This document shows positions 20,278 through 29,597 of a stretch of 64,000 bases of DNA, piece by piece (the stretch's first letter is position 1; each line of letters starts with the position of its first letter). The DNA comes from Sulfitobacter faviae. Lineage in GTDB: Bacteria; Pseudomonadota; Alphaproteobacteria; Rhodobacterales; Rhodobacteraceae. Location: assembly GCF_029870955.1 (NCBI RefSeq), contig NZ_PGFQ01000001.1, positions 1,488,001-1,552,000 on the forward strand, given 5' to 3'. Below the pieces are notes generated by a model. It saw only the letters and a program-made list of their open reading frames with translations. It did not search any database and was not told where the DNA came from. The position numbers and the translations under genes are program-made.

Positions 20278-20878
20278 GCGAATTGCGTAAACTCGATGTT
20301 TCACGTGAAACATTTGAAAAGCTCGAAGCCTTTGGGGAGCTTGTTCGGAAATGGAACCCGAGGATAAATTTGGTTTCCAAGAGTAGCTTGGAAGACCTTT
20401 GGACGCGTCACATTTTAGATTCCGTTCAGGTCTTCAACCTTGCCGAAGGCAGCGGCGTTTGGGTAGACCTCGGTAGCGGCGGGGGTTTCCCGGAATTGTC
20501 GTTTCGATCCTTAACCAAGAGGAACGACATTTCGACGTTACTTTGGTGGAGAGTGACCAGCGGAAATGCGCATTCCTACGGACTGCCATTCGAGAGCTGA
20601 CGCTAGAGGCCTCTGTAAAGAATGAGCGGATTGAGGAAGTAAAAAGCCTTAATGCCGATGTCCTGTCAGCGCGTGCCTTGGCTGATTTGACAAAGCTCTT
20701 AGGGTTCGCCGAATTGCATCTTAAGCCCGAAGGAACTGCCCTCTTTCCAAAAGGTCAGAGTTGGCAACGGGAGGGCGAAGAGGCGCGGCTGAGTTGGATG
20801 TACGGCCTCGAACCGGTACCCTCCCAGACCAATCCCGAGGCTGCCATTCTAAAGATTAAGGATATCGCCCGTGTCTGA
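20274..20878 (+). CDS. rsmG: RsmG, 16S rRNA m7G527 methyltransferase (one frame break)
   Basis: Methylates G527 of 16S rRNA (E. coli numbering). The N-terminal part has [16 protein letters not shown] and [12 protein letters not shown]. The SAM-binding loop starts DLGSGGGFP and should continue GIVVSIL, but the frame changes there: one G is missing after CCC at 20492-20493. The remainder ([20 protein letters not shown], then [16 protein letters not shown]) is in the other frame. Restored length is about 201 residues, normal. The start overlaps the mnmG stop and the end overlaps parA by eight bases. It contains parS site 2. Confidence 0.92.
20297..20312. promoter_or_regulatory. parS centromere site 2 (TGTTTCACGTGAAACA)
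   Basis: Second perfect copy of the 16-base palindrome, extended to 18 bases by flanking A and T (20296-20313). It codes for VSRET near the N-terminus of RsmG. It lies 5.1 kb from the right edge of oriC and 0.6 kb before parA. Confidence 0.93.
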
Positions 20879-21668
20879 CCTTTCTCGTCCGGCTGGACCT
20901 AAAATTATCGCAATCGCGAACCAGAAGGGTGGTGTCGGAAAAACGACGACGACGATCAATCTTTCGGCCGCACTTGCTGAGGCGGGTAAGCGCATATTGG
21001 TGGTTGACCTCGACCCGCAAGGCAATGCTTCTACGGGGCTGGGCATCGAAGTCGAAGACCGCGAATTTACGACCTACGATCTGCTGTTGGATGATAGCCT
21101 GCCACAGGACGTAATTCAGCGGACAGAAACGGAAGGGTTGCTCATCGTTCCGGCGACGGTTGACCTCAGCTCCGCGGATATCGAACTCTTTTCGAATGAG
21201 AAAAGAAGTTTCCTTCTGCATGACGCGCTAAGGCAAACCCAGATGGATCAGTTTGAGTTTGATTACATCTTGATTGATTGCCCGCCTTCGCTCAACCTAT
21301 TGACCGTAAATGCGATGATCGCGGCGCATTCGGTTCTGGTGCCTTTGCAGAGCGAATTTTTCGCACTGGAAGGGCTTTCCCAGCTTATGCTGACGATAAG
21401 AGAGGTCCGGCAAAGCGGAAATAAAGACCTGCGGATTGAGGGCGTTCTTCTTACTATGTATGATCGCCGCAACAATCTCTCGCAGCAGGTTGAGAATGAC
21501 GCGCGGGCGAACCTCGGTGAGTTGGTGTTCCAGACCGTTATCCCGCGTAATGTTCGGGTGAGCGAGGCGCCGAGCTTTGCTATGCCCGTATTGAGTTATG
21601 ATCCCACATCGAAAGGGGCCCAAGCCTACCGCGATTTGGCGGCGGAGCTAACAAGAAACAATGGTTAA
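20871..21668 (+). CDS. parA: ParA, chromosome-partitioning ATPase
   Basis: ATPase that forms a gradient on the nucleoid and moves ParB-parS complexes, so segregating origins. 265 residues. The deviant Walker A is QKGGVGKTTT with both lysines, A' is LVVDLDPQGNAS, and Walker B is YILIDCPPSL. Start GTG 20871 overlaps the rsmG end by eight bases. It is followed 12 bases later by parB. With the two upstream parS sites and oriC this is a complete chromosomal partition locus. Confidence 0.97.
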   Translation: MSDLSRPAGPKIIAIANQKGGVGKTTTTINLSAALAEAGKRILVVDLDPQGNASTGLGIEVEDREFTTYDLLLDDSLPQDVIQRTETEGLLIVPATVDLSSADIELFSNEKRSFLLHDALRQTQMDQFEFDYILIDCPPSLNLLTVNAMIAAHSVLVPLQSEFFALEGLSQLMLTIREVRQSGNKDLRIEGVLLTMYDRRNNLSQQVENDARANLGELVFQTVIPRNVRVSEAPSFAMPVLSYDPTSKGAQAYRDLAAELTRNNG

Positions 21669-21680
21669 TAAGGTGGCAGT

Positions 21681-22580
21681 ATGGCAGACAAACAAGAGCG
21701 CAAACGGGGCCTTGGCCGGGGGCTTTCGGCACTGATGGCGGATGTAGCGGAGACCGAGAGCGTGGCCGCCAAGGGGGCCGCGGCGGCGGAGCAGTTCGTT
21801 CCGATCGAGCGGATTAAACCGAATCCGGATCAGCCACGTAAGCGGTTTGAGCAAGAGCATCTTGATGATCTGGCGGCCTCAATTAAAGAAAAGGGGGTCA
21901 TTCAGCCCCTAATCGTCCGCGCTCTGGCCGATGGCAATTTCGAGATCGTCGCGGGTGAACGGCGTTGGCGGGCATCGCAGATCGCAAAGGTCCATAGCCT
22001 TCCGGTGATCGTGCGCGAGTTCACCGATGTCGAAGTGCTTGAAGTCGCGATCATCGAAAACATCCAGCGGGCAGATCTGAACTCGGTCGAGGAAGCGGCG
22101 GGTTATCGTCAGTTGATGGATAAGTTCGGCCACACGCAGGAGAAGATGGCCGAAGCCCTTGGGAAAAGCCGCAGCCATATCGCCAATCTGTTGCGTCTGC
22201 TGAACCTGCCAGATCCGGTGCAAGAGATGGTGCGCCAGAATGAACTAAGCGCGGGCCATGCGCGGGCGCTGATTCCGGCGAAGGATCCGCTGAAACTGGC
22301 GCAGCAGGTCATCAAAGGCGGCCTTTCCGTCCGCGCGACCGAGGCTTTGGTCAAGAAAGATCAGGCCGGTGAGCGCGGTAATATGGTAAATAAAGAGCGT
22401 CTCTCGCAGCGCCCAGAGAAGGATGCCGATACGCAGGCGCTTGAAGGCGACCTGTCAGCCAACCTAGGTATGAAGGTTAGTTTGGACCATAAACCGGGTC
22501 AGGAAGCGGGGAAGGTGACGTTGCACTATACCACGCTTGACCAGTTGGATGAGATCTGCCGCCTGCTGGGCGGCTCTTAA
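21681..22580 (+). CDS. parB: ParB, chromosome-partitioning protein (parS-binding CTPase)
   Basis: Binds parS, loads as a clamp and spreads on DNA. 299 residues. The N-terminal RGLGRGLSALMAD segment is the ParA-interacting end. The CTP-binding region contains NPDQPRKRF, VAGERRWRAS and ENIQRADL. The helix-turn-helix region includes GKSRSHIANLLRLLNLP. The C-terminal dimer domain follows a charged linker. The end overlaps the convergent hemW stop by four bases. Confidence 0.97.
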   Translation: MADKQERKRGLGRGLSALMADVAETESVAAKGAAAAEQFVPIERIKPNPDQPRKRFEQEHLDDLAASIKEKGVIQPLIVRALADGNFEIVAGERRWRASQIAKVHSLPVIVREFTDVEVLEVAIIENIQRADLNSVEEAAGYRQLMDKFGHTQEKMAEALGKSRSHIANLLRLLNLPDPVQEMVRQNELSAGHARALIPAKDPLKLAQQVIKGGLSVRATEALVKKDQAGERGNMVNKERLSQRPEKDADTQALEGDLSANLGMKVSLDHKPGQEAGKVTLHYTTLDQLDEICRLLGGS

Positions 22581-23743
22581 GGCAGAAGCGTTTCGATCAC
22601 GGCGTTTAGAAGGATAACGCCTTGACCTGAAACGATTAACCTGTCTTTCTCGCGTGTTGCCATGCCGATGTCTTGCAGGTGATTGACGGCTTTGTCGTCA
22701 ATTTCATGCCCGGCAATGTCGGCGTAGCGGATGAGGTCAACGCCTTCCTTAAGGCGCAAGCCCATGAGGAGAAACTCGGTCGCCTGTTCGCTACGGCTCA
22801 GGGCGGTCCGAGGTTTCTCCGCTTCGCCTTTTGCGACACCGTCGAGCCACCGCTGTGGATTGCTATAAGCAACTGTCGCGAATTTCTGTCCGTCCAGCGT
22901 CAGCCGCCCATGTGCGCCGGGGCCGATGCCGATATAGTCCCCATAGCGCCAATAGATCAGGTTGTGACGCGATTGGGCGCCATCCCGGGCGTGGTTTGAC
23001 ACCTCGTACGCGGGCATGCCCATGTCATTGCAGATGTCTTGGGTGAGGGTAAACATATCCGCGCCGAGATCTTCGTCGGGCAGGCCGCGAAGTTTTCCGC
23101 GGGCGTAACGGTCGCCAAAGGCGGTGCCTTGTTCGATCGTGAGCTGATAGAGCGAAATATGGTCTATCGTGAGGGATAGAGCCTGTTTCAACTCGGCTTC
23201 CCATTCCGTGGCGGATTGGTCTTGCCGCCCATAGATTAGATCGAAGCTCACACGGTCAAAGGTATTGCGGGCGATGTCGAAGGCGGTCATCGCTTCTTTC
23301 GCCGTATGCAGACGGCCCAAACGTTTGAGATCCGCATCGTTCAGTGCCTGAATGCCCATGGAAACGCGTGATACACCGGCTTGCCGATAGGCGGCGAAGC
23401 GGCCCGCTTCGACCGAGCCGGGATTGGCTTCGAGGGTGATTTCCAGATCGTTCGCCGTGGGCCAGTGGCCCCGGATGGCGCTGATGATGTCTGCGACGAC
23501 ATCGGGGTCCATCAAACTGGGCGTGCCGCCGCCGAAAAAGACCGCATTGAGCACGCGCCCCGGTGTCTCATCCGCAGCGCGCTGAAGTTCAGCGAGATAG
23601 GCATCGCGCCAAGCGGCTTGGTCGATCCGGCGGCTAACGTGGCTGTTAAAGTCGCAATAGGGACATTTCGCCTCGCAAAATGGCCAATGGATATAGAGGC
23701 CGAAGCCGCCCTGTTGCCAATCTTCAGCCAAAACAGCCCGCAA
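22577..23743 (-). CDS. hemW: HemW, heme chaperone (HemN-like radical SAM protein)
   Basis: Radical SAM protein that carries heme; long mis-named as oxygen-independent coproporphyrinogen oxidase. 388 residues. The cluster motif is [10 protein letters not shown], and GLYIHWPFC precedes it. [10 protein letters not shown] and [11 protein letters not shown] are family blocks. It is shorter than true HemN at the N-terminus, which supports HemW. The start at 23743 overlaps the end of rdgB by 20 bases, so rph-rdgB-hemW form one minus-strand unit. Confidence 0.93.
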   Translation of the reverse strand: MRAVLAEDWQQGGFGLYIHWPFCEAKCPYCDFNSHVSRRIDQAAWRDAYLAELQRAADETPGRVLNAVFFGGGTPSLMDPDVVADIISAIRGHWPTANDLEITLEANPGSVEAGRFAAYRQAGVSRVSMGIQALNDADLKRLGRLHTAKEAMTAFDIARNTFDRVSFDLIYGRQDQSATEWEAELKQALSLTIDHISLYQLTIEQGTAFGDRYARGKLRGLPDEDLGADMFTLTQDICNDMGMPAYEVSNHARDGAQSRHNLIYWRYGDYIGIGPGAHGRLTLDGQKFATVAYSNPQRWLDGVAKGEAEKPRTALSRSEQATEFLLMGLRLKEGVDLIRYADIAGHEIDDKAVNHLQDIGMATREKDRLIVSGQGVILLNAVIETLLP

Positions 23744-24335
23744 TCAGTTTCGCAAAGGCATCCGCGCGGTGGCTGATGCTATTTTTCTGCTCGGCGTCCA
23801 TTTCGGCAAAGGTGACCTCATGACCGTCAGGTTGGAACATCGGGTCATAGCCGTGACCCTGTTCGCCGCGCATCGGCCAAACCAGCGTGCCGTTCACCTT
23901 GCCCGCGAAAACCTCATCATGGCCGTCGGGCCATGCCAGCACCAGCGTCGCGCAGAAACGGGCGCGGCGGGGGTGTGGTGCGTTCTTCTCTTCCAGCAGA
24001 TTGCGCGTCTTGGTCATGGCCATGACGAAGTCGCGGCCATTCTCCGTTTCGGCCCAATCCGCGGTATAGACGCCGGGCGCATTGTTAAGCGCTTCGACTT
24101 CGATGCCGGAATCGTCGGCCAATGCGGGCAGGCCGGTCGCCTTGGCGGCGGCATGCGCCTTGATCCGGGCGTTGCCGACGAAGGTCGTCTCGGTCTCTTC
24201 CGGCTCGGGCAGGTTCATCTCTGCCGCGCCGACCACCTCAACCCCGTGGGGGGCGAAGAGCTGGCGCATCTCTGCCAGTTTGCCGGCGTTATGGGTGGCG
24301 ATCAGAATGTGATTCTCGGTGAACTTGCGGGTCAT
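23724..24335 (-). CDS. rdgB: RdgB/HAM1, XTP/dITP pyrophosphatase
   Basis: Removes deaminated purine nucleotides (ITP, XTP) from the pool. 203 residues. [14 protein letters not shown] at the N-terminus, [13 protein letters not shown] with the catalytic acid, and [10 protein letters not shown] at the C-terminus define the family. The start overlaps the rph stop by four bases. It is commonly the partner of rph in this order. Confidence 0.96.
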   Translation of the reverse strand: MTRKFTENHILIATHNAGKLAEMRQLFAPHGVEVVGAAEMNLPEPEETETTFVGNARIKAHAAAKATGLPALADDSGIEVEALNNAPGVYTADWAETENGRDFVMAMTKTRNLLEEKNAPHPRRARFCATLVLAWPDGHDEVFAGKVNGTLVWPMRGEQGHGYDPMFQPDGHEVTFAEMDAEQKNSISHRADAFAKLIAGCFG

Positions 24336-25045
24336 GCGGTGACCGATTTTTGGATGGTGGCCAGTTCGCCGACGCCTTTCTCGGCCAGGTCCATCAGTTG
24401 GTTCATCTGGTCGCGGGTATAGGTTGAGCCTTCGGCGCTCATCTGCACTTCGATCAGCTTGCCGGATCCGGTCATGATAAAGTTGCCATCGACGCCCGCC
24501 TCTGAATCCTCGGGGTAGTCGAGGTCGAGCACTGGCTGGCCTGCGTAGATGCCGCAGCTTACCGCCGCGACCGGATCGACCAGCGGGTCAGAGACGACAT
24601 CGCCCGCTTTCATCAGCTTGTTCACGGCGAGACGCAGGGCAATCCAACCGCCGGTGATGGACGCGCAGCGGGTGCCGCCATCGGCTTGCAGCACGTCACA
24701 ATCGACGGTGATCTGTCGCTCGCCCAAGGCGGAGCGGTCGACCCCGGCACGCAGGGCGCGGCCGATTAGGCGCTGGATCTCGACCGTGCGACCGCCTTGT
24801 TTGCCGGTGGCGGCTTCGCGACGCATCCGTGTGTTGGTGGCGCGGGGCAGCATGCCGTATTCGGCGGTGACCCAGCCCAGACCGGAGCCTTTGATGAAGG
24901 GCGGCACGCGGTCTTCGATGGTTGCGGTGCAGAGCACATGGGTATCGCCCATCTTGATCAGGGCCGACCCTTCGGCATGTTTGGTGAAACCTGTCTCGAT
25001 CGAGACGGCGCGCATTTCATCGAGTTTCCGGCCAGAGGGACGCAT
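24332..25045 (-). CDS. rph: Ribonuclease PH
   Basis: Phosphate-dependent 3'-5' exoribonuclease that trims tRNA precursors. 237 residues. [12 protein letters not shown] at the N-terminus, [17 protein letters not shown] with the conserved Arg residues, and [18 protein letters not shown] identify it. I chose ATG 25045 because RPSGR is the family N-terminus; longer readings run into the promoter region. Divergent from hrcA across 110 bases. Confidence 0.96.
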   Translation of the reverse strand: MRPSGRKLDEMRAVSIETGFTKHAEGSALIKMGDTHVLCTATIEDRVPPFIKGSGLGWVTAEYGMLPRATNTRMRREAATGKQGGRTVEIQRLIGRALRAGVDRSALGERQITVDCDVLQADGGTRCASITGGWIALRLAVNKLMKAGDVVSDPLVDPVAAVSCGIYAGQPVLDLDYPEDSEAGVDGNFIMTGSGKLIEVQMSAEGSTYTRDQMNQLMDLAEKGVGELATIQKSVTA

Positions 25046-25106
25046 GACATATCCTTTTTGATGTTGCCCGGGGATACCGCCCCACAAGGCTTTGATGCAA
25101 CCCCGA

Positions 25107-25135
25107 TTGACGTTTGCCCGGCTTGTACCTTTATT
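25107..25135 (+). promoter_or_regulatory. Possible sigma-70 promoter of hrcA-grpE
   Basis: TTGACG (25107-25112), 17-base spacer, TTTATT (25130-25135), 20 bases before the hrcA ATG. The minus-10 matches consensus at four of six positions. I see no CIRCE inverted repeat (TTAGCACTC-N9-GAGTGCTAA) in the gap, so self-repression by HrcA is not evident here. Confidence 0.45.
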
Positions 25136-25155
25136 AGACAAGAGAGCGAGCACCG

Positions 25156-26220
25156 ATGAAAAACACGCCTGAATTGCTGAAAGACATGAATGACCGATCC
25201 CGCGAAGTGTTTCGCCGGGTGGTCGAAGGCTATCTGGAAAGTGGCGATCCGGTGGGGTCGCGCACGCTGACGCGGGACTTCAGCGAAAAGGTCTCGGCGG
25301 CGACGATCCGCAATGTGATGCAGGATCTCGAATATATGGGTCTGCTGGACAGCCCCCATGTCTCAGCGGGGCGCATTCCGACGCAATTGGGGCTGCGGAT
25401 GTTCGTCGATGGGATGATCGAGATCGGCGATCCGACGGAGCTTGACCGGGAGAAGATCGACGCGACATTGGGGAATAATTCCTCCGATGTCGGCGGGCTG
25501 TTGGACCGGATCGGATCGGCCCTGTCGGGCGTCACGCATGGTGCCTCACTCGTGTTGACGCCGAAGCATGAAGCGCCGATCAAACATATCGAATTCGTCT
25601 CTTTATCGCTTGATAGAGCCTTGGTGGTGCTTGTTTTCTCCGACGGCCATGTTGAGAACCGGCTGTTCACGCCGCCACCCGGGCAGACCCCAAGTTCGAT
25701 GCGCGAGGCGGCAAATTTCTTGAATGCTTTCGTCGAAGGCAAAACCCTTAGCGAGTTGCAGCGCAGCATCAAGCAGGAGATCGCCAAGCGTCGGCAGGAG
25801 ATCGACGTGCTGGCGCAGCAGCTTGTTGAGAGCGGTGCGGTGCTGTGGGACGCGGAAGGGGAGCATTCCGAGCGTTTGATCGTGCGCGGCCGGTCGAATC
25901 TGCTGGGCGGAGAGGCGGAGGCCGAAGACCTTGACCGTATCCGTAGCCTTTTCGACGATCTTGAGCGCAAGCGGGACATCGCCGAATTCCTCGAACTGGC
26001 CGAAGATGGGGACGGTGTGCGCATTTTTATCGGCTCGGAAAACAAACTTTTCTCACTTTCGGGTTCCTCTCTGGTCGTTTCCCCTTATATGAACGCTGAT
26101 CGTAAGGTGATCGGCGCCGTGGGTGTCATTGGCCCGACACGCTTAAATTATGGACGTATCGTGCCGATTGTGAACTACACGGCACAACTGGTGGGAAAGC
26201 TGATTTCCGACCGGAACTAG
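25156..26220 (+). CDS. hrcA: HrcA, heat-inducible transcription repressor
   Basis: Repressor that binds CIRCE elements in front of chaperone operons and is kept active by GroEL. 354 residues. The N-terminal winged helix has [20 protein letters not shown] and [17 protein letters not shown], both family signatures. The central GAF-like part and the C-terminal [18 protein letters not shown] follow. grpE starts ten bases after the stop, the conserved hrcA-grpE pair. Confidence 0.96.
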   Translation: MKNTPELLKDMNDRSREVFRRVVEGYLESGDPVGSRTLTRDFSEKVSAATIRNVMQDLEYMGLLDSPHVSAGRIPTQLGLRMFVDGMIEIGDPTELDREKIDATLGNNSSDVGGLLDRIGSALSGVTHGASLVLTPKHEAPIKHIEFVSLSLDRALVVLVFSDGHVENRLFTPPPGQTPSSMREAANFLNAFVEGKTLSELQRSIKQEIAKRRQEIDVLAQQLVESGAVLWDAEGEHSERLIVRGRSNLLGGEAEAEDLDRIRSLFDDLERKRDIAEFLELAEDGDGVRIFIGSENKLFSLSGSSLVVSPYMNADRKVIGAVGVIGPTRLNYGRIVPIVNYTAQLVGKLISDRN

Positions 26221-26229
26221 AGGTGGAAC

Positions 26230-26793
26230 ATGGCAGAGCCGAAAGAAAACGACTTTTTGGACGAGATCGACAGCGCCGAAGCTGAAGAATACGCCGAAGA
26301 CATGGCCGAGATCGACGAAGAAGCCCTTGCGGTAGAGGAACTGCGCGCCGAGCGTGATCAGTACCGCGACCGTTTCATGCGCGCGCTCGCCGATGCCGAG
26401 AATGCGCGCAAACGCTCCGACAAGGACCGTCGCGAGGCCGAGAACTATGGCGGCTCCAAGCTGGCCCGTGACATGCTGCCTGTTTATGACAACATGAAAC
26501 GCGCGCTGGAAACCACCACCGATGAGCAGAAAGAGGCCTTTGGCCCGCTGCTGGAAGGTGTGGAACTGACGATGCGCGAGCTGCTGAACGTCTTCAAAAA
26601 GCACGGCATCGAAGTGATCGCGCCCGAGGTTGGCGACAAGTTCGACCCCAAGCATCACGAAGCGATGTTCGAAGCGCCCGTGCCCGGCACCGTGGCGGGC
26701 GAGATCATTCAGGTCGCCGCCGAAGGCTTCATGCTGCACGACCGTCTGCTTCGCCCGGCGCAGGTTGGCGTGTCTTCGACGCCCGCGAGCTAA
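26230..26793 (+). CDS. grpE: GrpE, nucleotide exchange factor of DnaK
   Basis: Releases ADP from DnaK and acts as a heat sensor of the DnaK system. 187 residues. An acidic N-terminal region and long helix are followed by RFMRALADAENARKRSDKD. The beta domain contains FDPKHHEAMFEAPVPGTVAG, the classical signature, and ends FMLHDRLLRPAQVGVSS. A strong hairpin follows and is shared with the convergent mutS end. Confidence 0.97.
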   Translation: MAEPKENDFLDEIDSAEAEEYAEDMAEIDEEALAVEELRAERDQYRDRFMRALADAENARKRSDKDRREAENYGGSKLARDMLPVYDNMKRALETTTDEQKEAFGPLLEGVELTMRELLNVFKKHGIEVIAPEVGDKFDPKHHEAMFEAPVPGTVAGEIIQVAAEGFMLHDRLLRPAQVGVSSTPAS

Positions 26794-26813
26794 GCGTCCA
26801 ATCAGTCACTTTC

Positions 26814-26846
26814 GAAAGAGGCGGTCAGGAAGTGGCCGCCTCTTTC
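26814..26846. terminator. Bidirectional terminator hairpin between grpE and mutS
   Basis: Perfect 11-base arms GAAAGAGGCGG (26814-26824) and CCGCCTCTTTC (26836-26846). The 11-base loop contains the mutS stop codon. So the right arm codes for the last residues of MutS. Both strands carry T-rich edges. It probably ends transcription from both sides. Confidence 0.7.
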
Positions 26847-29470
26847 AGTTTGTAGATCAGTTCCAGCGCCTCGCGCGGGGAGAGCTCATCGGGGATCACC
26901 TCGCGTAGTTTGTCCTCGACCGGCGAGGATTTCACCGGCTGCGGCGCAGGCGTGGGGCTGACGGTAAAGAGCGGCAGATCGTCGATCAGTGTCTTTTGTG
27001 TGGCCCCGCCTTCGCGTTCGCCTTTCTCCAATGCCTCCAGCACCACGCGGGCCCGTGCGATCACCGGGGCGGGCAGGCCGGCCAGCTGCGCCACCTGCAC
27101 GCCATAAGAGCGGTCCGCGGCCCCCTTGCGCACTTCGTGCAGGAAGACGACCTCGCCCTCCCATTCCTTGACTGCCACCGTGGCATTGTCGACCCCCGGC
27201 AGCTTGCCGGCCAGTGCCGTCATCTCGTGATAATGGGTCGCGAAAAGTGCCCGGGTCCGATTCACGTCGTGCAGATGTTCCAACGTGGCCCAAGCGATCG
27301 AGAGGCCATCGTAGGTGGCCGTGCCGCGCCCGATCTCGTCGAGGATCACCAGTGCGCGGTCGTCGGCCTGGTTCAGGATCGCGGCGGTTTCGACCATTTC
27401 CACCATGAAGGTCGAGCGGCCCCGCGCCAGATCGTCCGAGGCACCGACGCGGCTGAAGAGCTGGCTAACAACGCCAATATGCGCCGAACTCGCGGGCACG
27501 AAACTGCCCATCTGCGCCATCAGGGCGATCAGCGCGTTCTGGCGCAGGAAGGTCGATTTACCCGCCATGTTCGGGCCGGTGAGCAGCCAGATGTTGGCGG
27601 CCTCGGCCTCGGCACTCAAGTCACAGTCATTTGCGATGAAAGGCTCGCCCGATTGCTGGGTCAGAGCGCGTTCCACGACCGGATGCCGCCCACCTTGGAT
27701 GTCAAAGGCGCGGGACATATCCACGCGGGGGCGGGTCCAATTCTCACTCCGGGCGAGGTTTGCTAGACCTGTGGCCAGATCGACTTCGGCCAGCCCGGCA
27801 GAGGCTTGGCCGATCTCTGCGGCATGCTCTAGAATAGCACTCCGAAGACTTTCGTAGAGCCGCTTTTCGATCTCCTGCGCGTGGTTGCCTGCATTGAGAA
27901 TTTTCGTCTCCAACTCAGACAGTTCGACAGTGGTAAAGCGCACTTGGTTCGCCGTGGTTTGCCGGTGGATAAAGGTCTCTGACAGCGGCGGGTTCAGCAT
28001 CTTTTCGGCATGGGTCGCGGTGCATTCGACGAAGTATCCCAGCACATTGTTGTGCTTGATTTTCAGCGACGAAATCCCCGTATCAGAGACGAACTGCTGC
28101 TGCATACCGGCAATCACGCTGCGGCCTTCGTCGCGCAGCTCTCGCGCGGCGTCGAGGTCGGCGTCATGGCCGGGGGCGATGAAACCGCCGTCGCGCACCA
28201 TCAGCGGGGGCTCGGCCACCAGCGCGTGATCCAACAGGTCGATAAGCTCCCCATGGCCCTGCAACCCTTCGGCGGCTTCGCGAAGCAGGTCGGGCAGATC
28301 CTGTTGTGCCAGGCTTTGGTGCAAAGCCTCGGCTTCGATCAACCCATTGCGGATCGCGGCAAGGTCGCGCGGTCCGCCCCGGTCGAGCGAGAGGCGTGAC
28401 AGCGCCCGGTCGAGGTCTGGCACATTGCGCAGACGTTGGCGAATGTCCTCGGCAACGCGGGCGTTGTCATAGGCAAAGCTGACCGCATCGGCGCGGGAGG
28501 TCACCACGTCGACAACGCGCGAGGGGCTTGAGATCCGCCGCTCCAACAGGCGCGCGCCCCCGGCGGTGACGGTATTGTCCATGATCGACAGCAAAGACCC
28601 GGCGCGGCCACCATTTAGGGAGTGGGTGAGTTCCAGATTGCGCCGGGTTGCCGCGTCAATCTGAACGGTGCGGGCCTCTGCCTCTTTCTGGGGCGGGCGG
28701 AGCAGGGGCAGCTTGCCGCGTTGAGTGATAGTGAGGTATTCTATTACAGCTCCCATGGCCGAGACTTCGGCGCGGGTGAAGCTGCCGAAAGCCTCTAGCG
28801 TGGCGATATCAAACAGGTCGCAGACCCGTTTTTCCGCACTGGTGCTGTCAAAGGCCGAACGGGCCAGACCCGTCAGTGCGATCCCGAAATCAGAGACGAC
28901 ATCGTGCAATTCCGTCTCTTTCGCCTCTGAGACGATCAGTTCCGATGGTGACAGCCGCGCCAATTCCGGCCCCAGCCGGACTTGGGCCAACGGCATCACG
29001 TGAAACGCACCGGTCGAGATATCGACCCAAGCCATCGCGCAGGCATCGCGCACCTCGGCAAAGGCGGCGAGGTAATTGTGCCGCCGCGCTTCCAACAGGC
29101 TTTCCTCGGTCAGCGTGCCGGGGGTGACCAGCCGCACCACGTCGCGTTTTACCACCGCCTTGTAGCCGCGTTTCTTCGCCTCTGCGGGGCTTTCCATCTG
29201 CTCGCAGACCGCCACGCGAAACCCCTTGCGGATCAGCGTCAACAGGTAACCTTCGGCGGCATGCACCGGCACGCCGCACATGGCGATATCCTTGCCCTGA
29301 TGCTTGCCGCGTTTGGTGAGTGCGATATCCAACGCCTCTGCCGCGGCGATGGCATCGTCAAAGAACATCTCGTAAAAATCGCCCATGCGGTAGAACAGCA
29401 ACGCGTCCTGATGGTCCGCTTTAAGCTCGAGATATTGCGCCATCATTGGCGTTACTTTTTCTGTCTGCAC
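26825..29470 (-). CDS. mutS: MutS, DNA mismatch recognition protein
   Basis: Binds mismatches and starts methyl- or strand-directed repair. 881 residues, full length. The mismatch-binding N-terminus has DALLFYRMGDFYEMFFDDA with the Phe-X-Glu motif. The ATPase has GPNMAGKSTFLRQ (Walker A), DEIGRGTATYDG (Walker B and signature), and FATHYHEMTAL. The C-terminal end lies within a shared terminator hairpin. Divergent from maeB across 127 bases, in which I find no clear promoter. Confidence 0.97.
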   Translation of the reverse strand: MQTEKVTPMMAQYLELKADHQDALLFYRMGDFYEMFFDDAIAAAEALDIALTKRGKHQGKDIAMCGVPVHAAEGYLLTLIRKGFRVAVCEQMESPAEAKKRGYKAVVKRDVVRLVTPGTLTEESLLEARRHNYLAAFAEVRDACAMAWVDISTGAFHVMPLAQVRLGPELARLSPSELIVSEAKETELHDVVSDFGIALTGLARSAFDSTSAEKRVCDLFDIATLEAFGSFTRAEVSAMGAVIEYLTITQRGKLPLLRPPQKEAEARTVQIDAATRRNLELTHSLNGGRAGSLLSIMDNTVTAGGARLLERRISSPSRVVDVVTSRADAVSFAYDNARVAEDIRQRLRNVPDLDRALSRLSLDRGGPRDLAAIRNGLIEAEALHQSLAQQDLPDLLREAAEGLQGHGELIDLLDHALVAEPPLMVRDGGFIAPGHDADLDAARELRDEGRSVIAGMQQQFVSDTGISSLKIKHNNVLGYFVECTATHAEKMLNPPLSETFIHRQTTANQVRFTTVELSELETKILNAGNHAQEIEKRLYESLRSAILEHAAEIGQASAGLAEVDLATGLANLARSENWTRPRVDMSRAFDIQGGRHPVVERALTQQSGEPFIANDCDLSAEAEAANIWLLTGPNMAGKSTFLRQNALIALMAQMGSFVPASSAHIGVVSQLFSRVGASDDLARGRSTFMVEMVETAAILNQADDRALVILDEIGRGTATYDGLSIAWATLEHLHDVNRTRALFATHYHEMTALAGKLPGVDNATVAVKEWEGEVVFLHEVRKGAADRSYGVQVAQLAGLPAPVIARARVVLEALEKGEREGGATQKTLIDDLPLFTVSPTPAPQPVKSSPVEDKLREVIPDELSPREALELIYKLKEAATS

Positions 29471-29597
29471 GGCTGCCCCCTGTTGCCGCGCGGACCCTAC
29501 AAAACCCCCGGCGCAGCGAAAGGGGGGCGGGGCCTTGGGCGGTCTTTGTCATGCGATTTGCACTGACGCGGGGCTTGCGTTGTGCTGAAGTCGGATC

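Noticed and set aside
25046..25155. CIRCE element upstream of hrcA
   Set aside because: No TTAGCACTC-N9-GAGTGCTAA or close variant is present in the gap.
28988..29006. parS-like CATCACGTGAAACG inside mutS
   Set aside because: It matches only the central CACGTGAAAC and not the left arm. It lies 14 kb from the origin in coding sequence, so chance is the simpler reading.
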